Of a stretch of 64,000 nt of DNA, positions 43,219 through 50,540 are shown one piece after another. The stretch lies in assembly GCA_965243335.1 (NCBI GenBank), contig OZ251545.1, positions 4,898,001-4,962,000 of the forward strand, read 5' to 3'. The translations under genes were made by a program, and so were the position numbers. The notes beneath the pieces were generated by a model. It had not been told where the DNA came from. It did no database searches and was given only the letters and a program-made list of their open reading frames with translations. The DNA comes from JAJDXW01 sp965243335 (GTDB lineage Bacteria > Pseudomonadota > Gammaproteobacteria > HK1). Numbering within the stretch: the first letter of the stretch is position 1; each line of letters opens with the position of its first letter.

Positions 43219-44589
43219 ATGCAAGCACCGAGCTCATTGATCCGGCCCGAGAGCCGGGTTCCCGTGGTCGCCGCGTCGGACGTCCTGGTGGTGGGCGGGG
43301 GCGCGGCCGGCATCGCGGCCGCCGTCTCCGCCGCCCGGAACGGGGCGAGCGTGACCCTGGTCGAGCGCTACCCCTACCTCGGGGGCCTCGCCTCGGGGGG
43401 CATGGTCCTCGTGCTCGACGACATGCACAACGACACCGAGATCTCGGTCCGGGGCCTCGCGATGGAGATGATCGAGCGGATGGAGCGCCGGGGGCTCTGC
43501 GTGTATCCGCCCGCCGCCCACCGCGACCCGGCGGTGCGCGCCACGGAGGCGATGTGGCGCAAGTGGTCCCGGTGGGGGGTGTTCGACTTCCACACCCATA
43601 CCAAGCCGCATCCCATCATCTTCGCCGCCGCCTTCGACCCGGACGGCTTCAAGCACGCCGCCCTCGAGATGGTGGCCGAGGCCGGGGTCGAGCTTCGCCT
43701 GCATAGCTGGTTCCAGTCGGCGATCGTCGACGACGACGGGCGCGCGTCCGGGGTGATCGTGGAGACCAAGGAGGGGGCGCAGGCGATCCGGGGCGACGTG
43801 GTGATCGACGCGACCGGGGACCTCGACGTCGCCGCGAGCGCGGGGGCGGCCTTCGAGGAAGGCGCCTACATCGTCACCACCGTGTCGCGCATCGGCGGGG
43901 TCGACACCGAAACTGCCGAGCGCTTCCAGTTCGAGGAGCCGGAGCGCTTCGCGGAGGTCGACCGCCAGGCGAAGCGCATCATCGGCGGGTGCTGGCAGTA
44001 CTGGTGGCTCAAGACCCCGCTCCCCGGCATCGTCTGGTGCAACTGCCCGCACATGACGGGCTTCGACGGGATGAAGGTCGCGGACCTCACCGCGGCCGAA
44101 TTCGAGGGCCGGCGCCGGATGCGCGCCCTCCTCGACTTCGCCCGCGAGCACGCGCCCGGGTTCGAGCGCGCGTACTTCGTCGACTTCGCCCCCCAGACCG
44201 GGGTGCGCCAGACCCGCCTCCTCCGGGGGGAGTACGTGGTCACCAAGGAGGACGTGCTCGAGCGGGTCCACTTCGCGGACTCGGTCTGCCGCGGGCGCGA
44301 CTACTACACCCCCTACCGGGCCCTGCTGCCGGTCGGCGTCGAGCAGATGCTGGTCGCCGGGCGGCACTACTCCGCGACCCCGCAGGCGCAGAAGGTGAGC
44401 CGCGAGATCCCCCCCTGCATGGCGATGGGCGAGGCGGCCGGGGTCGCGGCCGCGCTTGCGCTCGACGGCGGGGTCGCCGTCCGGGAGGTCGACGTGGGCC
44501 GCGTCCAGCGGCGGATGCGCGCCCAGGGGGCCGACCCCGGGGACCGCCCGGCGGCCAACGCGCGGGTCGCCGCGCCGGAGGCGGCCTGA
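43219..44589 (+). CDS. FAD-dependent oxidoreductase (FAD_oxidored family)
   Basis: The 456-residue protein has the dinucleotide motif VLVVGGGAAGIAAAVSAARNG followed by Glu (VERYPYLGG), and a late GEAAGVAAALAL FAD-binding segment. It resembles the PF12831 family of flavoproteins often found in catabolic clusters. The inner segment VVIDATGDLDVAASAGA is characteristic. Its substrate is unknown. A GAGGAGAG site precedes the ATG, and its stop overlaps the CoA-transferase start (TGATG), indicating one operon. Confidence 0.87.
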   Translation: MQAPSSLIRPESRVPVVAASDVLVVGGGAAGIAAAVSAARNGASVTLVERYPYLGGLASGGMVLVLDDMHNDTEISVRGLAMEMIERMERRGLCVYPPAAHRDPAVRATEAMWRKWSRWGVFDFHTHTKPHPIIFAAAFDPDGFKHAALEMVAEAGVELRLHSWFQSAIVDDDGRASGVIVETKEGAQAIRGDVVIDATGDLDVAASAGAAFEEGAYIVTTVSRIGGVDTETAERFQFEEPERFAEVDRQAKRIIGGCWQYWWLKTPLPGIVWCNCPHMTGFDGMKVADLTAAEFEGRRRMRALLDFAREHAPGFERAYFVDFAPQTGVRQTRLLRGEYVVTKEDVLERVHFADSVCRGRDYYTPYRALLPVGVEQMLVAGRHYSATPQAQKVSREIPPCMAMGEAAGVAAALALDGGVAVREVDVGRVQRRMRAQGADPGDRPAANARVAAPEAA

Positions 44590-45902
44590 TGCCGGCCCCC
44601 CGGATCGCGCCCGGAGCCAGGACCGGGGCCGCGCCTTCGTCTTCTCCCGCGCCCGCGTCCGCGCCTGCGGCCTCGGCTTCGCCGACGGACGCGAGCGTCG
44701 CGGCGGCGGCGCCGCCCCTCCCCCTCGAAGGGGTGCGGGTCCTCGACTTCACCCAGGTGATGATGGGGCCGTGCTGCACCCAGATGCTGGGCGATTACGG
44801 CGCCGACGTCATCAAGATCGAGCGGTCCGGGATGGGCGACCTCTCGCGCTGGAGCGTCGGCGAGGACCCGGACGGCGGCAACAACCCGGTCTTCGCGAGC
44901 CTGAACCGGAACAAGCGGAGCCTCGCCCTGGACCTCAAGTCGGAGGCGGACCGGACGACCGTGCTCCGCCTCGTCGAGACCGCCGACGTGGTGGTGAACA
45001 ACTTCCGCCCCGGCGTCATGGAGCGGATGGGCTTCGGCTACGAGGACCTGAAGCGCGTCAACCCGCGCATCATCTGGGCGATGGGGACCGGCTACGGCCA
45101 GGACGGCCCCTACGTGCGCCGGGGCAAGGGCGGGCAGGACGTGCTCGCCCAGGCGATGACCGGGGCCATGCACCGGCGGGCGGGGCCGGACGTGCCCCTG
45201 TCCATCTACCCCACCGCGCTCGCGGACTACGCGGCCGGGATGCACCTCGTGCAGGGCGTCCTGCTCGCGCTGCTCCAGCGCGCACGGACCGGCGAGGGCC
45301 AGCGGATCTCGGTCTCCCTCTACAACTCGATGCTCGCGATGCAGATGCAGGAGGCGGCGATGCATCTCATGCGCGGGCGCGACCTCAACTGGGCGGCGAT
45401 GCCGCTCGCGGGGGTCTTCGAGACCACGGACGGGGCCATCGTGATGGTGGGGGCGTTCAAGGAGAACCCGCTTCGCGAGATCTGCCGCGCCCTCGGCCTC
45501 GAAGACCTGTCCGCGGACCCGAGGTACGAGAGCCTCGAACGGCAGAAGGCGCATCGCGCCGAGCTCCAGGCGGTCTTCCGGGAGACGTTCGCAGGCGGCC
45601 CCACCGACCACTGGGTGGAGCGGCTCGAGGCGGTGGACATCCTGTGCGCGCCGGTCCGCTCCCTCGCGGAGGCGCTCGCCGACCCCCAGACCGCGCACAA
45701 CCGGATGGTCGTCGAATCGGCGCCGACCGCGGCGGGGCCGGTGCGCCTCGTCGGCTCGCCGATCGAGATGTCGGCCGCCCCCTTCGAGGTCCGCCGCCCG
45801 CCTCCGAGGCTCGGCGAGCACCGTGACGAGGTGCTCGCGGAGGTCGAGCGGAGCGGGGAGGGGCCGTCGGGGTCGAGGCCGGGGTCGGGGTCGGGGCCGT
45901 GA
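44589..45902 (+). CDS. Family III CoA-transferase (CaiB/BaiF)
   Basis: The 437-residue protein has the family III fold. Key features are RVLDFTQVMMGPCCTQMLGD, GADVIKIE, LNRNKRSLALDLKS, NNFRPGVMERMG and the putative catalytic Asp184 in GGQDVLAQAMTG. C-terminal landmarks are EGQRISVSLYNSML and LGEHRDEVL. It transfers CoA from a donor thioester to a free acid. The first 42 residues are an Ala/Ser/Pro-rich extension. It is coupled to the FAD oxidoreductase and the crotonase, suggesting activation of the imported acid. Confidence 0.93.
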   Translation: MPAPRIAPGARTGAAPSSSPAPASAPAASASPTDASVAAAAPPLPLEGVRVLDFTQVMMGPCCTQMLGDYGADVIKIERSGMGDLSRWSVGEDPDGGNNPVFASLNRNKRSLALDLKSEADRTTVLRLVETADVVVNNFRPGVMERMGFGYEDLKRVNPRIIWAMGTGYGQDGPYVRRGKGGQDVLAQAMTGAMHRRAGPDVPLSIYPTALADYAAGMHLVQGVLLALLQRARTGEGQRISVSLYNSMLAMQMQEAAMHLMRGRDLNWAAMPLAGVFETTDGAIVMVGAFKENPLREICRALGLEDLSADPRYESLERQKAHRAELQAVFRETFAGGPTDHWVERLEAVDILCAPVRSLAEALADPQTAHNRMVVESAPTAAGPVRLVGSPIEMSAAPFEVRRPPPRLGEHRDEVLAEVERSGEGPSGSRPGSGSGP

Positions 45903-46693
45903 GCGGCGGGTTCGCGAACGGCGGCGGCGGGGTCCGCCTCGAACGGGCGGGCGGCGTCGCGCGGGTGACCCTCGATCGGCCGGATCGCCTGAACGCGGTC
46001 GACTCGGCGACGGACGCCGCGCTGAACGAGCTCTGGGACGCTCTCGCGCGCGACCCCGACGTCCGCTGCGTCGTGCTCACCGGGTCTGGGCGCGCGTTCT
46101 GCGCGGGCGCGGACCTCAAGGAGGACGGCCCCGGCGGCCTCGCCTGGTGGGCCCGCACCGGCCGGCACGGCTTCGGCGGGATCGCGCTCGCCGGCCGGGT
46201 CCCCGCCCCCGTCGTCGCGCGGGTCAACGGCCTCGCCCTCGGCGGCGGGTTCGAGATGGCGCTCGGATGCGACGTCCTCGTGGCCGCGGAGTCCGCCTCC
46301 TTCGGCCTGCCCGAGCCCCGGGTCGGGCGGCTTCCGCTCGACGCGATGGCCACCCTGCCGCGCCGGCTGCCGCGGGCGCTCGCGATGGGACTCCTCCTGA
46401 CCGGGCGGCGCATCGGGGCCGCGGAGGCGCTCGCCGCCGGCCTCGTCAACGAGGTCGTGCCGGACGCGGAGCTGGACCGCGCGGTGGACAGTTGGGTGGA
46501 GGACGTACTCGCCTGCGCGCCCCTGAGCCTCCGGGCGATCAAGCGCTCGGTCGCGGACACCGAGCACCTCGGCGAGCGCGAGGCCCGCGCCGCCTGCCTC
46601 CCGAGCCTTGTCGCGGCCCTCGAGAGCGAGGACGCCGACGAAGGGGTCGCCGCGTTCCGGGAGAAGCGGGCGCCGGTCTGGAAGGGGCGCTGA
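45899..46693 (+). CDS. Enoyl-CoA hydratase (crotonase), catalytic glutamates present
   Basis: The 264-residue protein has VTLDRPDRLNAVDS, FCAGADLKED, GGGFEMALGCD and FGLPEPRVG. Both hydratase glutamates are present (GGGFE and LPEP), in contrast to the crotonase at 34.1 kb. The GTG start overlaps the CoA-transferase stop. It is expected to hydrate an unsaturated acyl-CoA, or open or hydrolyse a ring-derived CoA ester. It is the central step of the operon at 40-49 kb if that pathway reading is right. Confidence 0.9.
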   Translation: MSGGFANGGGGVRLERAGGVARVTLDRPDRLNAVDSATDAALNELWDALARDPDVRCVVLTGSGRAFCAGADLKEDGPGGLAWWARTGRHGFGGIALAGRVPAPVVARVNGLALGGGFEMALGCDVLVAAESASFGLPEPRVGRLPLDAMATLPRRLPRALAMGLLLTGRRIGAAEALAAGLVNEVVPDAELDRAVDSWVEDVLACAPLSLRAIKRSVADTEHLGEREARAACLPSLVAALESEDADEGVAAFREKRAPVWKGR

Positions 46694-46736
46694 GGGCCCG
46701 GGCCCCGGCGCGGGGCGGGCGGGGCATGGGTAGGGA

Positions 46737-46913
46737 CATGGCGCGGGACGCGGGACAGGGCGCGGCGCGGAACATGGCGCGAGACGCGGGACGGGGCGCA
46801 GAACGGAACCCGGCGCCGAGCGCGGCACGGGGCGCGGTATGGAACCTGGCACGGAGCGCGGCACGGGGCGCGGCGCGGAACCCGACGCCGAGCACGGCGC
46901 GGAGCGCGGGCGC
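46737..46913 (+). repeat. 36-bp minisatellite abutting the ferredoxin start codon
   Basis: Five units begin at 46737, 46773, 46809, 46845 and 46881 (the last is 33 bp). Each ends in a G-rich ACGGGGCGCGG-like block, and units 1-4 close with GGAA. The array ends exactly at base 46913, before the ATG at 46914. The unit length is a multiple of three and the ferredoxin frame is open through at least the last two units (ATG at 46839). Confidence 0.8.
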
Positions 46914-47270
46914 ATGACCTACGTGATCGCCGAGGCGTGCATCGACGTCAAGGACGGGGACTGCACCAACGTCTGCCCCGTGGACTGCATCTACGAGGGG
47001 GGGCGGATGTTCTACATCCAGCCGGACGAGTGCGTGAACTGCGCCGTCTGCATCTCGGTGTGCCCGGTCGAGGCGATCTTCGCCGAGGAGGACCTGCCCC
47101 CCGAGTCCGCCCGCTTCCTCGCCGTCAACGCGGAGTTCTTCGGGGACAAGGTCACCGGCTGGGGCAGCCCCGGCGGCTTCGGCCCCGGCTTTCGCACCGG
47201 GAAGGACCACCCGGCGGTGGCGAGCCGGGACCCGGCTCCGGCTCCGGACGCGGGCGCGGGCCGGGGCTGA
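46914..47270 (+). CDS. fdxA: FdxA-type ferredoxin (7Fe-8S/2[4Fe-4S])
   Basis: The 118-residue protein begins MTYVIAEACIDVKDGDCTNV, the FdxA start. Cluster motifs are CTNVCPVDC and CVNCAVCISVCPVEAIF. The C-terminal region EFFGDKVTGWGSPGGFG is typical, followed by a short Pro/Ala-rich tail. It shuttles electrons, probably to the monooxygenase or oxidoreductase genes in this unit. The ATG at 46914 was chosen by homology of the MTYVI start; an in-frame ATG at 46839 lies within the upstream minisatellite. Confidence 0.9.
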   Translation: MTYVIAEACIDVKDGDCTNVCPVDCIYEGGRMFYIQPDECVNCAVCISVCPVEAIFAEEDLPPESARFLAVNAEFFGDKVTGWGSPGGFGPGFRTGKDHPAVASRDPAPAPDAGAGRG

Positions 47271-47340
47271 CCCTCGGACCATGGGGGAGCCCCGCGAGGC
47301 CGCGCCCGCCTCCCCGCTTCGCGGCGGACTCCGAAATGCC

Positions 47341-47501
47341 TGTGCGCGGTGGGGATTTGCACCAACTACACCGCTGGCAGTGCCTCCTGGGAACGCGGGC
47401 GTCTCGCCCGCAATTGGGACAGCAGGCTTCCGCCAGCCATGCGAGCCGCCCCGCCACGGGTCGATGCGGGCGAGACGCCCGCGTTCCCAGGAGGCACTGC
47501 C
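47341..47501. repeat. Dispersed repeat copy 5, perfect 37-bp arms plus companion module
   Basis: Arms 47376-47412 and 47465-47501 are exact complements over 37 bp (GGCAGTGCCTCCTGGGAACG at the outer end, CTCGCCCGCA at the inner end) with a 52-bp loop. The companion module GTGCGCGGTGGGGATTT starts at 47342. The element sits 66 bp before the TTG start of the flavin monooxygenase, so it could fold in its leader mRNA. Confidence 0.88.
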
Positions 47502-47567
47502 GGGGCGGGGCGGCACGCGCGGAGTTTGCCGGGGCGGGGCGGCGAGAGGACGGAGCGGGAGGGCGGG

Positions 47568-48734
47568 TTGAAGATCGAAGTCGTGGGCGGGGGGCCGGCG
47601 GGGCTCTGGTTCGCGTTCCTCCTCAAGCGCCGCCGTCCGTCGTGGGCGGTCCGGGTCCACGAGCAGAACCCCGCCACCGCCACCTACGGCTTCGGGGTGG
47701 TGCTGTCGGACGCGGGCCGGGAGCGGGTCCGAAGCGCGGCGCCGGACGCCTTCGACCGCATCGCGCGCCGCATGGAGCGCTGGCCCGACCTCACCATCTC
47801 GCACCGGGGCGAGGCGGTCCCGATCGACGGCAACGGCTTCTCGTCCATCGGCCGGCTCGACCTGCTCCGCACCCTGCACGGCCTCTGCCGGGAGGCCGGG
47901 GCGGCGCTCCGCTTCGACGCTCCGGTCGAATCCCTCGCGGAGGTCCGCGCGGGGGCCGACCTCGTGGTCGGCGCGGACGGGATCCACTCGCGAGTACGGG
48001 CCGCGCTCGAAGCCGAGTTCCGACCCCGCACCGAGCTCCTCGGCAACCGCTATGCGTGGTACGGGACGCGGCAGGTCTTCGACACCCTGACCCTCACCTT
48101 CCGCACGAACCCCGACGGCGCCTTCGTCGCCCACCACTACCGCTACGCGCCGGACATGAGCACGTTCATCGTCGAATGCGACGCCGCGACCTGGGCGCGA
48201 AGCGGCCTCGGGAGCGGGGGCGAGCCGAGCGACGCGGCGGCGCGGCGTTACTGCGAGGCGGTCTTCGCCCCGGACCTCGGCGGGCGCCCGCTCATCTCGA
48301 ACCGCTCCGAGTGGCGGCGTTTCCCGGTGCTCGCCTGCGAACGCTGGCGGTACGAGAACGTGGTGCTCATCGGCGACGCGCTCCGCAGCGTCCACTTCTC
48401 CATCGGCTCCGGAACCCGGCTCGCGATGGAGGACGCCCACGCGCTCGCCCGCGCCCTCGACGAGAGCGGCGGGCGGGCGGCGGAAGGGCTCGAACGCTTC
48501 GAGGCGGCCCGCCGCCCGGCGGTCGACAAGCTCCTCGCGGGGGCCGCCGGAAGCTGGAGCTGGTACGAGCGGTTCGCGGGGCTCATGCACCTCGCCCCCC
48601 ACGAGCTCGCCTACGACTACATGACCCGGAGCGGACGGGTAAGCGACGAACGCCTCCGCGCCATCGCCCCCCGGTTCATGCGCCGGGTGGCCGCCGCGCG
48701 CGAGGCGGCAGCCCGGCCCGCCGCCCAGGATTGA
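47568..48734 (+). CDS. Salicylyl-CoA 5-hydroxylase-like FAD monooxygenase
   Basis: The 388-residue protein has KIEVVGGGPAGLWFAFLLKR, YGFGVVLSD, ADLVVGADGIHSRVR, and GDALRSVHFSIGSGTRLAME. The pattern is that of the flavin hydroxylase part of salicylyl-CoA 5-hydroxylase and anthraniloyl-CoA monooxygenase (MSTFIVECDAATW, NRSEWRRFPVL). These enzymes hydroxylate aromatic CoA thioesters. The TTG start with GGGAGGG is the only one matching the family's N-terminus. The second, reductase-like domain found in anthraniloyl-CoA monooxygenase is absent. It closes the CoA-linked operon. Confidence 0.88.
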   Translation: MKIEVVGGGPAGLWFAFLLKRRRPSWAVRVHEQNPATATYGFGVVLSDAGRERVRSAAPDAFDRIARRMERWPDLTISHRGEAVPIDGNGFSSIGRLDLLRTLHGLCREAGAALRFDAPVESLAEVRAGADLVVGADGIHSRVRAALEAEFRPRTELLGNRYAWYGTRQVFDTLTLTFRTNPDGAFVAHHYRYAPDMSTFIVECDAATWARSGLGSGGEPSDAAARRYCEAVFAPDLGGRPLISNRSEWRRFPVLACERWRYENVVLIGDALRSVHFSIGSGTRLAMEDAHALARALDESGGRAAEGLERFEAARRPAVDKLLAGAAGSWSWYERFAGLMHLAPHELAYDYMTRSGRVSDERLRAIAPRFMRRVAAAREAAARPAAQD

Positions 48735-48763
48735 ATCCACCGCCCGCCCATCATGAGCCAGGG

Positions 48764-48867
48764 GTTTCGCCCCGGCCCCCTGGGAATACGGCGCCCCCCA
48801 CCGCCCCCGGTTCACGGCCGCCGCGTTTCGCCCCGGCGCCCTGGGAACGCGGGCTTCCAGCCCGCAT
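48764..48867. repeat. Dispersed repeat copy 6, two tandem degenerate arms
   Basis: Two direct arms share GTTTCGCCCCGGC followed by CCCTGGGAA. The first (48764-48796) is degenerate; the second (48825-48867) has CCCTGGGAACGCGGGC and a GCCCGC end. The inverted partner arm is missing. It lies between two convergent genes. Confidence 0.65.
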
Positions 48868-48923
48868 GGACGATGGCGGACCTGCGGTCCCCCGGGCGGG
48901 AAGCTCGTCGGAGGCAGGAGATC

Positions 48924-49757
48924 TCAGCGCTGGACAGCCGGAACCCAGGCGGTTGTGCGGCCGCCGATCTCGAGGTGTTCGATGGCCTCCCCGCGCGCGG
49001 TCTTCGCCCCCGCCCGCCGCCCCCAGCGGCGATGGAAGAGCCAGCCCTCGGGGTAGCGGCTGCTCTCCGCATCGACCGACACCGCCTTCTCCACCACCCG
49101 GCGGAGCGCGGCGCGAAGCCGCTTCGCCTCCCGGTCGTCGAGGTCCCGCGCCCGGCGCCGAGGGTCGATGCGGGCCTGGTAGAGGACCTCGTCCGCGATC
49201 CAGTTCCCGACCCCGGCCGCGAACCGCTGATCGAGGAGCAGGGACTTGACGGCCACGGAGCGGGCGGCGAGCAGCTCGGCGAACCGCCGAGGCGGAGGCA
49301 GGGCGAGCAGCGGGTCGAAGCCGAGGCGGCTCACCGGGGGCTCCTCGCGCGGCGCGCCGCGCAGCAGCAGGCGGCCGAGCCGGCGGGCGTCGGTCATCAC
49401 GAGCTCGCGCCCGCCCTCGAAGGTGAGCCGGACCTTCCAGAACCGGGGCGGCCACTCGTCCGGCCGGTGGATGGGGCCGGTCGCGAGCTTGAGGGGCGTG
49501 TCCCCCGGCACGCGGAACCCGCCGGTCATCCCGAAGTGGAAGAGCGGGTGCGGCGGCGCGTCGAGGTCGAGCCAGAGCTGCTTGCCCCACCGGCAGGCCG
49601 CGAGCACCCGCCGACCGCCGAGCGCCTCCCATTCATGGGCCGGCGCCCCGGCGTAGACGATCGGGTCGGCGGCGCACTCGACCCGCTCGATCCGCCGGCC
49701 GGCCGCCGTAGACTCCGCGAGCCGGCGGCTCCGCTCGACCTCGGGAAGCTCCGGCAT
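48924..49757 (-). CDS. mutM: Formamidopyrimidine-DNA glycosylase, zinc-less form
   Basis: The 277-residue protein begins PELPEVER with the catalytic Pro1-Glu2. It has WGKQLWLDL with the conserved Lys and the H2TH motif LLDQRFAAGVGNWIADEVLY. The C-terminal zinc finger of normal MutM has four cysteines. Here the same region reads AGAKTARGEAIEHL and GRTTAWVPAVQ, with no cysteine but with the arginine loop kept. That matches zinc-less finger Fpg/Nei proteins. It removes oxidised purines from DNA. Confidence 0.9.
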   Translation of the reverse strand: MPELPEVERSRRLAESTAAGRRIERVECAADPIVYAGAPAHEWEALGGRRVLAACRWGKQLWLDLDAPPHPLFHFGMTGGFRVPGDTPLKLATGPIHRPDEWPPRFWKVRLTFEGGRELVMTDARRLGRLLLRGAPREEPPVSRLGFDPLLALPPPRRFAELLAARSVAVKSLLLDQRFAAGVGNWIADEVLYQARIDPRRRARDLDDREAKRLRAALRRVVEKAVSVDAESSRYPEGWLFHRRWGRRAGAKTARGEAIEHLEIGGRTTAWVPAVQR

Positions 49758-49830
49758 CGAACGTCAGGAATTCACAGGCACGATCGGGCCGGTCGGAGCA
49801 GGCGCGGCGGAGCACAGCTTTCAACGCTCT

Positions 49831-50403
49831 TCATGCGGTGCGCGCGCTCTCGACCGCGGACCCGAGCTCGGCGATATGGCACGGAGAGGCGATCGCGTTG
49901 AGCCTCCTCAGCCCGATGCTCTTCTGCCGCCTCGGCAGGTTCCGTTCCGCCACGACGAAGAAACGCCATTGGCCGGCATCACGCTGATCGGCGTACTCGT
50001 ACCGCCTCTCGTCGTGCCACGCGAAGACGAACAGGTCCGCCGGACGCCCGGGAGCGTCCAGCCACCGGCTCCCGTCCTCCGTCCAGTAGCCGCTGCGGGG
50101 CGCGATGTCGTACCTGGGCCGGCGGCGCGGCACGGACGCCTCCTCGTCCCACGACTGTCTCGCGGCGGCCTGCTTGACTTCGAGCCGGGCGCCCGAATCA
50201 TGCTGGCAATCCCATGCGGCCCATTCCCACCCGTCCTCTTCCCGGATCAGCCTCCAGGCTTCCCCCAGGGTCAGCGCGACCAGGCATTCGACGTACTGGG
50301 CGCGGGCCACGTTGTTCATGATGCGCCGGTCGTACCGGCCCCTGATCCGGTTCAGGATACGTAGATGCAGGGCTGCGTTCTTCCGATGATCCCGCTCCGT
50401 CAC
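49831..50403 (-). CDS. Hypothetical protein with possible PD-(D/E)XK nuclease fold
   Basis: The 190-residue protein from GTG 50403 has the segment CQHDSGARLEVKQAAARQSW, with an E-x-K motif, preceded by EWAAWD. These are typical of restriction-endonuclease-like folds. Other visible blocks are RYDRRIMNNVARAQYVECLV and DLFVFAWHDERRYEYAD. No methyltransferase or other partner adjoins it. GC is slightly lower than in the flanks. The fold prediction is tentative; function unknown. Confidence 0.62.
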   Translation of the reverse strand: MTERDHRKNAALHLRILNRIRGRYDRRIMNNVARAQYVECLVALTLGEAWRLIREEDGWEWAAWDCQHDSGARLEVKQAAARQSWDEEASVPRRRPRYDIAPRSGYWTEDGSRWLDAPGRPADLFVFAWHDERRYEYADQRDAGQWRFFVVAERNLPRRQKSIGLRRLNAIASPCHIAELGSAVESARTA

Positions 50404-50540
50404 TCCGAATTCGTCTCCAATCGTGCATGAAATTCCCGGACGTCGAGGCCGGGACCGGGTCTCGGACCAAGCCCGAGCCCGGAACCGAACCCGTGATCGA
50501 ATCCGGCATCGAACCGCGAACCGGGGGGAGGGCGCGGCGC

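Noticed and set aside
46737..46913. The 36-bp array considered as a CRISPR array
   Set aside because: There are no unique spacers between units; consecutive units abut one another and vary gradually, so it is a minisatellite.
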